Part shown: one piece after another, positions 34,697-44,690 of the stretch
Position numbering within the stretch: position 1 is the first letter of the stretch
Layout of the letters: each line of letters begins with the position of its first letter
Assembly (NCBI GenBank): GCA_023055425.1
Contig: JALGPY010000001.1
Span: forward strand, 111,023,057 to 111,087,056
DNA length: 64,000 nucleotides
DNA from: Linanthus parryae
Lineage: Eukaryota > Streptophyta > Magnoliopsida > Ericales > Polemoniaceae
Direction: 5' to 3'
Translations under genes and position numbers: made by a program
Notes under the pieces: generated by a model
The model's input: only the letters and a program-made list of their open reading frames with translations
The model's database searches: none
What the model was told of the DNA's origin: nothing

Positions 34697-35020
34697 CTCC
34701 GCATATTGTAATTCCTCCCCCCCTTTTTTCAAACACTTTGGGAACTCTATGTTAGCTTCTGCACTTTTGAAAGATGTTCTGCTCGCGTTTTAATGCTATA
34801 TCAACTGTGACGTCATGTTTTGACGTAATTACCTTGATTATTGCGTTTTAATTTATTAGATAAGCGTTCTTACCATGCAGTGGGCCCCATCCTTATCATG
34901 ACCTTGCATAATTAAATAGGGCATGCTACTGTATCGTCGTAGCCTTTAGTAGGGTAATTGACTCTTACCGTTTCCGAGGTGTTGCTGACTCAGAAAGGAA
35001 ACTGAAGAGTCCTTTCTGGG
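34697..35020 (+). other. Spacer between the two antisense ORFs
   Basis: AT-rich non-coding DNA downstream of the antisense gene's TAG. No domain or repeat seen. Confidence 0.5.
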
Positions 35021-35023
35021 CTC

Positions 35024-35030
35024 TATATAA
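35024..35030 (+). promoter_or_regulatory. TATA box before the second antisense ORF
   Basis: TATATAA in the context GGGCTCTATATAAGCC, 34 bp before the ATG at 35,064. The spacing would put transcription start just before the ATG, leaving a very short leader. Confidence 0.5.
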
Positions 35031-35063
35031 GCCTTCCTTCTTGCTATTTGGTTCTTCATCAAA

Positions 35064-35516
35064 ATGTTGTTTCCGGTGAGTCCTCACGACTGCTGGTATC
35101 AGCCCTTGACCTTTGTTGATTCATATCAGGTCGGGGCTTCCGAACCTGAGTTTGTACGTTGTACTATAGAAATGGATCCCAAGAGTTCCTCCGGAAAGTC
35201 CTTTGATTCGCCTGATCTTGTCAAAGTTCAATTGTGTAAGCTTTCCTGTTTGAACAAAGATTCTTCCTTCTTCATTATGTTTGCAAGAATTGTCTCCGGC
35301 AACTTTCCGGCAGAGCACAATCTGATACCGGTTCCACTACCAGTAAGTAATGAACGGTGTGCATCTTTGCCGGTTCTCCAGCAGAGAACTATTTGCCACC
35401 ATTGTTTCAAACAAGGTGTGACGAGTGATTCTATTTGTCCCTTGTACACAATCAGCTTCCTGCCCCATGAGCTGTTCACCCATTTGTTCTTCACATCTGC
35501 AGCCTTCATGGCGTGA
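35064..35516 (+). CDS. Second antisense ORF of Retand, unknown function
   Basis: 150 codons, ATG at 35,064 and TGA at 35,514. I recognise no domain. It contains a small Cys/His cluster (TICHHCFKQGVTSDSIC) about two-thirds along. Retand elements are known to carry two antisense ORFs between pol and the 3' LTR, and this is in the position of the second. A possible donor GTAAGT at 35,342 suggests the mature product could be spliced. It is short enough to be a chance frame, but the TATA box and the family precedent argue for a real one. Confidence 0.45.
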   Translation: MLFPVSPHDCWYQPLTFVDSYQVGASEPEFVRCTIEMDPKSSSGKSFDSPDLVKVQLCKLSCLNKDSSFFIMFARIVSGNFPAEHNLIPVPLPVSNERCASLPVLQQRTICHHCFKQGVTSDSICPLYTISFLPHELFTHLFFTSAAFMA

Positions 35517-35829
35517 AGTTCATTTGGCATCTCACCGTGGTAGGGATATGAATAAGAGCTCTGTTTTGATCGAGAACGTCGACGACAGTGCCACGTTTCA
35601 TAGCTTTAGTATCCGTAGTTTCAAGCTTTAGATTAGGAATTTTCCTTTCTCAATGTAAGCTTTTGCTTGGAAGCTTCTATCTAGACAGATACAATTGTAA
35701 GCCATATTTGACTATTATGAAAGTATGCTTTTTCATTTGCTAGTTTGTCTGCTACAAAAGATTGTAACTTCGTGTATGAACAAACTTTGTATTTCTACCG
35801 TAGTTGTATCTGAATAATGTTTGAATAAG

Positions 35830-36172
35830 TTTCTATCTAAACAGATAGGCTTTGAATCGCATGAAAGCGTTTTTTTGTTATTGCTTGCTATCTAGGCAGA
35901 TAGGCTTTAGATCACTTAAGATAGTATTTCATTATAGCTGCTATCTAGGCAGATAGACTTTTGATCTCAGAGGATCATATTTGTCATAGCTGCTATCTAG
36001 GCAGATAGGCTTTGGATCGCAGAGGATCATGTTTGTCATAGCTGCTATCTAGGCAGATAGGCTTTGGATCGCAGAGGATCATATTTGTCATAGCTGCTAT
36101 CTAGGCAGATAGGCTTTGGATCGCAGAGGATCATATTCGTCATAGCTGCTATCTAGGCAGATAGGCTTTGGA
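35830..36172. repeat. 52-bp tandem repeat with hairpin cores (Retand)
   Basis: Six near-identical units whose cores CTATCTAGGCAGATAG start at 35,888, 35,941, 35,993, 36,045, 36,097 and 36,149. Degenerate cores lie at 35,677 and 35,833. Each core is an inverted repeat (CTATCT/AGATAG with a 4-base loop). The array lies between the 3' end of pol (minus) and the 3' end of the antisense ORFs (plus). Retand elements are known for an amplified tandem repeat in this region. Confidence 0.92.
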
Positions 36173-36241
36173 TGAATTGGCAGATATAAATGTTATGAAC
36201 AGAAGAGTAAATAAAACGGTACAACAAATTACCAAGTTTCT

Positions 36242-36318
36242 CTCATATGGGAGAGTCATTTTTATTAAAGCATCCTCATATGGGAGGAGCATGAGAACAA
36301 CTTCCTCATATGGGAGGA
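36242..36318. repeat. Three short CATATG-centred repeats
   Basis: TCCTCATATGGGAGGA or close variants at 36,242-36,253, 36,273-36,288 and 36,303-36,318, spaced about 30 bp. Each is partly palindromic. Confidence 0.8.
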
Positions 36319-36405
36319 AATAGTGCAGAATAAATGAGGCAACGAGACTTTTGAATCAACAGTACTGAAAGCAACAAAATTTGGCATCAAAAATAAAGAG
36401 ATGGG

Positions 36406-37734
36406 CTAAGGATTATACTTTTTGATCCATCGCATATTGATTGGGCTTGGAGTTGTTGCAGTCCCATGAAGTCTATGAATTCTGCGATAACCGCTGTCGA
36501 AGACTTCTTTGACTTCAAATGGTCTTTCCCAATTAGCTGCGAACTTAGGATGAGCCGCTTCTCGCATACAATGATCTGAAGCTCGTAGAACCAAGTCCCC
36601 AACTGCAAAGTCTCGGTGTTGAACTGTTTTGTTGTATGCACGAGCAATCCTTTCTTTATATCTTGTGTTAGCTCTCTTAGCCTGCTCATGCCTTTCTTTC
36701 AGCAGAATAAGATCATGATCACGTTGATTTTCATACAAGGCATGAAAGGCTATCCTTGCGGAGTTAACTTTAATCTTTGTTGGTACAACAGCTTCGGCTC
36801 CATAACATAGAAGGAACGGGGAAACTCCTGTGGGAGTCCTCGTCGAAGTGCGATATGCCCATCAAGCCAAATTTAGAGAGTTCGCCCATTTCTTGTGATC
36901 ATCCGCGACCATTTTACTCAAAATCCTTAGCAGGGTCTTGTTTGTTGCTTCTGCTTGTCCGTTCCCCTTCGGGTAATAAGGCGTGGAGCACACGTGCCTT
37001 ATGTTGTACTCTGCTACCTTCGCAGCCACTTGGCGATTCACAAAAGGAGTGTCGTTGTCCGAGAGGATGGTATTGGGGATCCCAAATCGATATATGATGT
37101 TTTCTAGAACGAATTTAACAACCGCAAGCTCATTAGCTGATTTGAGCAGCACAGCTTCCACCCACTTAGTGAATTGCTCTGTTGCAGTCAAGATGAACTG
37201 ATTCCCATGCGAGGCTGGTCGAATGGGACCGATAAAATCTAAAGCCCACGTGTGGAATGGCCAAGGTGTCCCCAGTGCATGTAAATCTACAGCGGGAGCA
37301 TGCACAAGATTGCCCTTGAACTGACACTCTTGACATCTTTTAACCTTGGTGCGGCAGTATGCTTCCATTGTGGGCCAGAAATAGCTAACGGTGAGGAGTT
37401 GTCTGCATAGCTTCGCACCTCCTTGATGCTCCACTTGGTGGGACAGATCCATCACCTCTTGCGCTTCTTGGCTATCCAAACATCTGAGCAGATTTCCCTC
37501 GTGGCCTCTTCGCCAAAGTATGTTTTCCCGCACGACATAGCGAGTTGCCTTTCTTTTAAGCTTCTCAGCTTCTTTTCTCTGAGTTGGCTCGATTCCTTCC
37601 GTCAAGTAGTCAAAGAGTGGCTTCCTCCAATCTGTGTCGTCATCGGTTGCACCAATCTCCAAAGAGTCTTTAATCAATGTCCAGCTCTCGCAATTCCCTT
37701 GAATGATTCGGCGAACGTCGACATATCCGGCCAA
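36406..37734 (-). pseudogene. Retand integrase
   Basis: Read right to left in one frame with a single internal TGA near 36,859. It starts with the zinc-binding region (HQVEHQGGAKLCR ... CQECQ). The catalytic core has WALDFIGPI, LSDNDTPF and GNGQAEATNK, so D, D and E are all present. The C-terminal part is GDLVLRASD ... FAANWERPFEV, the usual Gypsy integrase tail, ending at KKYNP. The TGA falls in the segment before WAYRTSTRTP. The enzyme would insert element cDNA into chromosomal DNA. It is preceded by the RNase H part in another frame. Confidence 0.85.
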
Positions 37735-38444
37735 TGAATCCCATATCTCTGGGCTTTTCTGTAGACAGAGACTTCATTTTCCCCACAAGAATGTTGGTGG
37801 ATCTTTTCCAATAATGCCTGCCCTTCCTGCTGCGAAACACACCGCATTAGTATTCCTCCCGGACCTTTAAAGTAAAAGGAATTATCGTGCACGCAATATA
37901 CCTTTCTAAATGCCCAATTATCTTTGCTCGTTCCCTCAGCAAATGCGTGTAGTATTGGCTTTCTCCAATCCTCATCTTCTGTGGGCTCCTCTTCGCATAC
38001 TTCTTGCGTCAGGGCTGGGGTTGTTCTTACCTCAATCATGATTCTTGCTGGGCACTTGTCCGCGCTAAGTTTTGACCCCAGAGTAGCTAAAGCGTCCGCG
38101 TGCCGATTATCAGCTCTAGGCGTGTGTTCGTACTTGATATCATGAAATTGCTGCACCAACTTCTGCACCATAGTCCTATAAGGCAGCAAGTTGACTTCCT
38201 TCAATCCATACTCGCATGAAGCTTGCTTGACTATGAGCTTGGAGTCCCCCATGACCGTCAAATTATTAACTTCCAACGCCTTAGCCGCGCGGAGCCCTGC
38301 GATCAGAGCCTCGTACTCTTCTTCTTTTTTCGTTACTGGAAAATCTAGCTTAGTGGAAATTTGGATGACCTCCCCATCTGGCTTAGTTAGTACAATGCCA
38401 ATTCCACCTCCTTTCATTTTCGATGACCCATCGAAATGAAGCTT
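37674..38444 (-). pseudogene. Retand second (archaeal-type) RNase H domain
   Basis: The minus strand reads KLHFDGSSKMKGGGIGIVL, then EEEYEALIAGLRAAKAL, then VMGDSKLIVKQ and RADNRHADALA. This is the archaeal-type RNase H (D, E, D, D pattern) that Tat-clade Gypsy elements gained in addition to the normal RNase H. A TAG replaces a Trp codon just upstream (about 38,445), so it is in frame with the first RNase H but separated by a stop. Confidence 0.85.
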
Positions 38445-38870
38445 CTAGTATGGCGACTCGATTGCATAGATCTCAGGACCTTCTAGCTCCTCTTCTATCA
38501 TTGGCTCATAGTTATTGTTTGGAAACTGTGCTAAAAGGTCCGCCACTCCTTGCGATTTAATTGCTTTCAGTCGAGCACACGTTATATCGTACTGCGAGAA
38601 AGTCATATACCACTTTGCTAATCTTCCGCAGGGAGAGGAGTGACTCAAGAGATACCGTATGGGGTCACTCTTTGTGATTACCATGACTTTGTGTGCGGCG
38701 AAATAATGCTTTAACTTTTCTATTACGAAAAATAAAGCAAGGCAGTGACGCTTAATATCTGTGTATCTTGACTCGGCCGGCTGCAACACGCGAGAGATGT
38801 AATAAATTTGCCTCTCCTGCCCTTCATGCTCTTGGGCTAGCAGTGCCCCTATGGATTTTTCTTGGTCGAT
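38445..38870 (-). pseudogene. Retand first RNase H domain (after RT)
   Basis: DQEKSIGALLAQEHEGQE, then YISRVLQPAESRYTDIKRHC, FFVIEKLKHYFAAHKV and SQGVADLLAQFP: the RT-linked RNase H of Gypsy pol. The solo Angela LTR (38,876-40,301) cuts it at its N-terminal side. Confidence 0.85.
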
Positions 38871-38875
38871 GTCAG
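38871..38875. repeat. Target-site duplication GTCAG (left) of the solo LTR
   Basis: GTCAG at 38,871-38,875 and 40,302-40,306. Confidence 0.92.
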
Positions 38876-40301
38876 TGTTGGAATAGATGCCCTAGAGGCA
38901 ATCTAGTTTAGTATGAATTTGTATATGGCTAGAAAATTCATTTATTATTTATTGGATATTTAATATAATGAAGTCCTTAGATTTACAATTGTGTTGTTTA
39001 GCTTAAATATCCCTAGTCAAGTATAATGATTAATGGGACAATCATCTATAGACTGGTATGGGGTTGGATTGATATGGAGATATCATGATCCAACACATAG
39101 GTGTGCATTACGGAATGTTGCACTGGATTGACCCATCTCCGAGAAGGCTACATACATGTTATGTTAAGTCACAAGCGCTTCTCGCGGTGCAATGGTATTT
39201 TCATCCTTAGACTTGAAGTCACTAGATATTCTAGTTGTGGAACATTGTGATCTTGGTAGCGTTAAACGCTACACCGTGACTGGGTAGTTATAAAGGCGTG
39301 TACTGGATACAATGGGAAGCAAGCTTAGAGATCGTAGTAGACGTAGAGAGGATTTGTCCCTCCCACACAACGGGAGCAAATATCCTAGGCCACTCGAGGG
39401 ATAGTGCTTATAGAATGTCTGGCCAGACTCAAATAAATCAATATAGGATATTGATGTTATTTGCACGAATAAGGCTATTCCCATGGATCGAGAAACTATG
39501 GATTGGATATACGAGTGTGACTTGTATGTCTCGTGTCCAATCCGGGTATGGGGGCAAAGGGATGAGACAATTACTTGTACAAAGGTTGTCAAGATGACTA
39601 TTCTATTAGTTGGCTAGAATGGATGTTTTGCTAGAGACCGCTCCATATTAGCAAATAGTTGCTACCAACTAGATAGAACCTATGGGGTCACACGCTATAT
39701 AGAGTTGAACTAGATTTGGGAATTAATTAATTGGATTAATTAATTAGAAGGATCACTTTGCAAACCCTTGCAAACTTAGTAGGGACTAATTTGTAAGGAA
39801 GGGACTAAATTGAATTCTAGTTGGACTAGAATAAGTCCTTTAGGTAGTTAACAAGGAGTTGTTGGACTATATAAAGGACCTTCCTTCCTTCCTCATAACT
39901 TATGTTCATTAGTGAACATAACAAGAGTGGGAGAGAACAAAGGAGAGAGAGAAAGCAACAAGGAGGGCCCGACGCCGCCCCTTGCCGCCGCCCTCGTCCC
40001 CGTCGGCCAAAAGAGGCCGTGAGCCTCTTTTTGTCTCGTTTTGCGTGATTCGTTCTTCCTCTTCCTAATTCGGGCTAGTACCAAGGAGTTTGGGAGATCT
40101 AGGATCAACTCTAGGCGTGGATCAACTATAGAGAACGTGACATTATTTGCGTTTGAAGTCATCAAGGAGAACCCAAAGGTGTGTTTATGATTTCTAACCT
40201 TTACTATCGTTATGTCTCTAGACTTGTGATCCTTGGAGGGTTGTGCATGGTTTATATTTGATTATGCTTCCGTTGCGCGATCCATGAATCAAAACCCTAC
40301 A
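38876..40301 (+). repeat. Solo LTR of an Angela-type Copia element
   Basis: 1,426 bp, TGTTGGAATAGATGCC...AACCCTACA, closely like the Angela-3 LTRs (44,691-46,118), flanked by GTCAG duplications and with no internal part. It has a TATA box TATATAAA at 39,868-39,875. Such solo LTRs arise by recombination between the two LTRs of a full element. Confidence 0.93.
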
Positions 40302-40306
40302 GTCAG

Positions 40307-41576
40307 GTACTACAAGAGTGGTGACCCCAACTATGGTGAAATCATTACTCTTGGCGATGTCAGCAGATCCTTCAGCTTCCTAAATGCGGCTTCATTTTCC
40401 TCTGTCCAGTTATACACAACATTCTTTTTGATAAGATCGCCAAAGCAGTAAGTCAGCTCTGCAATTTCTGGGACAAATCTCTGCAGATAAGATAGCTTTC
40501 CCAATAATGTCTTTAGAGTACTCTGATTGTGGGGTGCTGCCATGCTGGTGATAGCTGAGATTTTTGCAGGTTCAGGTTCAATCCCATGGCGATGGATTAC
40601 ACACCCCAAGAACTTCCCAGAAGTCACTCCAAACGCGCATTTCATCGAGTTCATCTTTAGTTGAAAGCTTCGGCATCTTTCAAATACCTTCCGCAGGTCT
40701 CCCAGGTGGTCCGCTTCTTCTCTTGATTTGATAACCAGATCAGCAACATTGACCTCTACTTCTTGGTGCATCATGTCATGGACGACAGCCATCATTGCTC
40801 GCTGATAAGTTGCACCCGCATTCTTCAGTCCAAAGGGCATAATTGCGTAATTAAAAACCCCAACTGGCGTGATGAACGCAGTTTTTCTCGCATCCTTAGG
40901 ATCCATCTTGATCTGGTTATATCCGGTGAACCCATCCATAAAGCTGAACATCCGATGTCCTGCAGTAGAGTCGATGAGCAAGTCGATGTTTGGCAATGGG
41001 AAGTCGTCCTTTGGGCAGAAACGATTAAGGTCCCTGAAGTCCACGCAGATGCAAAGATGCCCATTCTTCTTTACCACTGGCACAATGTTGGCCAACCAGG
41101 TGGGATGATGATTTGGCTCGATGAATTTAGCATTCAACAACTTGACTATTTCTTGCTTGATCTTCACATTTATCTCTGGTCTGAAGCTTCTCGCACTTTT
41201 CTTCACTGATTTGGATCCTGGGACCACATCCAATTTGTGCATTGTTACGCCCGTTTCCAGTCCAGGCATTTCATCATATTGCCAAGCAAACACATCCTTG
41301 TAGTCTGTTAGCAACTGCAGCAATAATGCTTCCTCTTCGCTTGTGAGGTCTGCGCTCAGGAAAACAGGCTATTTTCTTTTCTTCATTTGGACTTAGGAAC
41401 ACTTCTTTCAGTTCCTGTTTTTGTGGCTTCGGCTTGTCCTCCATAAACTCAGACACTTATTTCAACTTGTCTTTCGGTACCTCTGACCTCAGCTTGTCTT
41501 TCTTCGGGCCCTGCTCAAGTTGATTGATTTGCCCAGAGATATCCCCATGTTTAGATGGGGGTACCCCCACGCACCT
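40307..41576 (-). pseudogene. Retand reverse transcriptase
   Basis: Main open part 41,323-40,331. It has KDVFAWQYDEMPGL, the typical Tat-clade start, then VDFRDLNRFCPKDDFPLPNID, FMDGFTGYNQIKM (first catalytic Asp present) and AIMPFGLKNAGATYQRAM. The YVDD box reads NVAD, so a catalytic Asp and the Tyr are lost. The thumb/connection follows (FLGCVIHRHGIEPEPAKI). Stops TAG occur at the end before the solo LTR, at sites where relatives have Gln and Leu. The stretch 41,324-41,576 is the protease-RT linker with stops. RT would copy element RNA into DNA in the cytoplasm. Confidence 0.87.
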
Positions 41577-42838
41577 TCATACGCGGTAGCATTTCTTCCC
41601 ATTGGAGTAGAAGATTTCTATCTCCTTGACTTTATTTTCATGCTTTACCTCTCTCTTAAGAGTATACACAATCTTCTTTTTATAAGAAATTTGCGGCGCC
41701 TCTTCGCGTGCGATCACCTTTTCCTTGGCATCCTCTCTTGTCACCATCACTCCTGCCGGTGACTGATCCTTGCTGCCTTCCCATCGAGGCAGAGGAGTTG
41801 GGTTGAACGGCCCCGGCGTCTGTTCATCCGCCATCTCGGTGAACCACACTGCCTCAGTGAAGTGTGCTTCATTCAGATTAAATGGATTCGTCGAGGCTGG
41901 TATCTCGACTACTCTGCCATTCCAAATGGCCTTCATCACTTGGTAAGCTGTTGATGGAACCGCGTCAAAGCGATGGATCCAGGCTCGACCTATGATCATG
42001 TGATACGTAGTGTTCGCATCAATGACATAGAACTTGGCGGAACACTTGATCTTCCCTATCTGAAGACCTAGACGGATCCAGCCCATTGTCATCCTAGAGT
42101 CGCTTTCGAATACCATCAACGAGGATGGGCTCCTGAAAATATTTTTCTCAGAAATCCCTGCCAACTTCAGAGTGTTGAGCAAGACCACGTTAACGGCCGC
42201 TCCTCCATCGACAAATGCCCTTTTGAACTCAACGTCGTTATTTACTGCTGTTACGTAGAAGGGCTTCTGATGGCTCGAGTCTGTCTTCTTGTCACTTTCA
42301 GAGAAAGTCATTATCTTCTCTATTGAACGAGAACCCCTGACAAATATTCCATTGTAGATAACGATATCCTCCTCGAAGTCCTCCGCTACTCTGAGGATTG
42401 CCTTTGTCATTTCCTTTCGGCACTTCTCAGAGAAGCTCATGTCATCGAAGAACCTTTTGAAGCCGTGCGACCCTTTCATCCTGTCGGCACGCGAGTCCTT
42501 GGTTTCCATGCCGTAGTCCTCCTCCTCATAGACTTCAGCTACGACAGGCAGCCCGTCTTCTGCGATCTCTTCGAGGTCCATGATTGCAATCATTGCTACC
42601 TCCTTGTCTTTTGGCTCTTGCTCTGCATGAGCCGGGGGCGGCTTATTACGTACGTCTTGCCTCTGGTCGCTGACAATCAGCTCTCCTTCCTTCATCTTTC
42701 GGCTGACGAGGTGCCTGAGCTTTTTGCAATCAGCTGTGGAATGCATAAGCTTGTTTTGGCACTCACACCACTTCGGTTCTCTTACCATCTCTCGGGAGGG
42801 TGTTCTTTTGGGTGGAGGTAGGACTCCATCTTTGCGCC
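41577..42838 (-). pseudogene. Retand gag C-terminal part and protease
   Basis: Open on the minus strand from the hAT junction to the TAA at 41,577. It begins RRKDGVLPPPKRTPSREMV, then a gag region with CECQNKLMHSTADC. The protease has the active-site motif AFVDGGAAVNVV (DGG in place of DSG/DTG) at about 42,190-42,230 and MIIGRAWIHRFDAVPS as the second half. The end reads YSNGKKCYRV. The hAT element separates it from the rest of gag (43,762-44,690). Confidence 0.8.
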
Positions 42839-43761
42839 TAGGGGTGGCAATCCGGGTCAACCCGTCGGGTTACGGGTCGGGTTGACCCGTCGGGTTACGG
42901 GTCGGGTCATTTACGGGTTGACCCGCTGGCGACCCGGGTCCTTAACCGTGTCAATTTACTGAACCCGAACCCGACACGTTTATTAATCGGGTAACCTGAC
43001 ACGACCCGGGTAACCGGATTAATAAATGAGTCGGGTCGGGTCGCACTACCACCACGAACCGGGACCTGTTTAACATTGAAGAACCAACTCAAGAACCCAA
43101 AATTTCTGCACCGGCGGCAGTTTAGTCGATGAGAGGATCGAGCAGTCGGTGGATAAATATATCCAAACTGAGCGTTGAAACGGTGGAGAGAGAAGATCCG
43201 TATGAATGTCTTCTCACCGAGAGCTGCGATGAAACGGAGAAGACATAGTCCTGATATACCAGAGAGATGGAGTCCCAAGAGGTCGCCGTCGATTGCGATG
43301 GTATTGGGGTTTGAATCTTCTGTGCGTAGCTTAGGGGAGTGGTGCGGCGTGTTTTTGACATAGAGAATGAACGGGGGTCTTGTTGAGAGTGAGAGTGAAA
43401 AGATGTTAATATACATTGGTTAAAAGGTTAACCTAGGTTGTGTTTGGGTTAGGAGGTTAGGGTACCTAGGTTCAGTCTTTTTTTCATTTTTTTCACTTAA
43501 GTTAGGTTTGATAGTTATTAATAGTTAAAACATTTCAAATAATAATAGTAATAATAATATTTTGAAAAAAGTAGCTAATGCGGGTTATAACGGGCCAGAT
43601 TCGAGTTGAGCGGGTTGACCCTAACCCGACCCATTTATTTTCGTGTCGGTTTCGGGTCGACCCATTACTGACCCGTTGCGGGTTCGTGTCGACCCAAACC
43701 CGCTAACTTCGTGTCATTTTCGAGTCGTGTTGTCGTGTTGTGTCGAGTATTACCATCCCTA
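42839..43761. mobile_element. Non-autonomous hAT-type DNA transposon
   Basis: 923 bp with imperfect terminal inverted repeats TAGGGGTGGCAAT / TAGGGATGGTAAT. The ends are dense with GGGTCGGGT/ACCCGACCC motifs in both orientations, the usual subterminal pattern of hAT elements. There is no transposase-like reading. The flanking octamers TTTGCGCC and TTTTTTCC agree at five of eight bases, so the 8-bp target duplication is only partly preserved. It lies within the Retand gag frame. Confidence 0.8.
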
Positions 43762-44690
43762 TTTTTTCCACTGTTTTCATAGATCAATCACCTCCTCCAG
43801 AGAACATGGCAGAGGCGGGGCGTCCAAAGTCGAAACCCTGGGTCGCTTGTGTGGCGAAACTGTATTGACTTCAGCTTCGCGTCCCCTCTTGTAGCTAAAC
43901 CTCCCAATCTTGAAAGTGGGTCCCCCTGGAGATCGCTCAGGAGCATGTTTCTTCTTTTGCCTCTCAACTATAGGCTCTATGCTCTTGGTACATTCAATTA
44001 ACATACCCTTGTATTCGTTTCGCATCCCCCAGAGACATATTTCCACTAGCCAGCCTTCGAGAACTTCATCCCTGCATTCCAATAATTTTGCTCTGAACTT
44101 TTTGATGAAGGTGACGCTATCCCCGTCACGCTTCTGATACATGCGTGAAAGATGTATCATTGTAAACTTATCTTCCACCTGGAAGAACTTGGTATAGAAC
44201 TTCCTAACCATGTCATCCCAGGCTTGACAGATCCAGCCTCCAGCGTTCTTTACTATTTATAGGCAACGTTCCCCAAAGACTTGGGGAATTCACGCATCAA
44301 CAGATTGGGGTCAACCCCATATGGCCCCATCACATCAATGAAACGCATGACATGCTCTTGGGCATTCCCGTTAACATCATCAAATTTATCCTACTTAGGG
44401 GCCTTATACCCTGCGGGGTTGGGCATCAAGTAGATCTCCCGCGAGATAGGAGGGGCATTGTCAACCTTCGGGATGATGGTGTCTGTAAAAGGCTGGTTAG
44501 CCAGGAAATTCTCTATACGCTGCTCCAAGTCCATCATGTTGCTGGTGTACTTCCTCCCACAGCAGGAGGAAGGGTTGAAGCCGATGGAGACACGTACACT
44601 GCAGTTGGGTTGGGGGTGTAAGCCACATTGCTTACGGTTGCAGGCGGAGAAGGCAGAGGATATTGTGGTTGGATATTGAAGGGAATAGTT
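43762..44690 (-). pseudogene. Retand gag, central part
   Basis: Best open stretch 44,211-43,777. VRKFYTKFFQVEDKFTMIHL and SVTFIKKFRAKLLECRDEV form the retrotransposon-gag core, then KRPRVSTLDAPPLPCSLEEV before the hAT insertion. The part 44,212-44,690 is broken by stops and has Pro/Tyr-rich N-terminal gag sequence. Angela-3 cuts the gene at TAGTT (44,686-44,690); the start is at 53,594. Confidence 0.8.
44686..44690. repeat. Target-site duplication TAGTT (left) of Angela-3
   Basis: TAGTT at 44,686-44,690 and 53,204-53,208. Confidence 0.95.

Noticed and set aside
35888..36164. Regular repeat array as a CRISPR
   Set aside because: Plant DNA, units join head-to-tail with no unique spacers, no cas genes; it is a tandem repeat of Retand.
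42907..43416. 169-codon open frame within the hAT element
   Set aside because: Made of the GGGTCGGGT-type subterminal repeats and a low-complexity middle; no hAT transposase motif.
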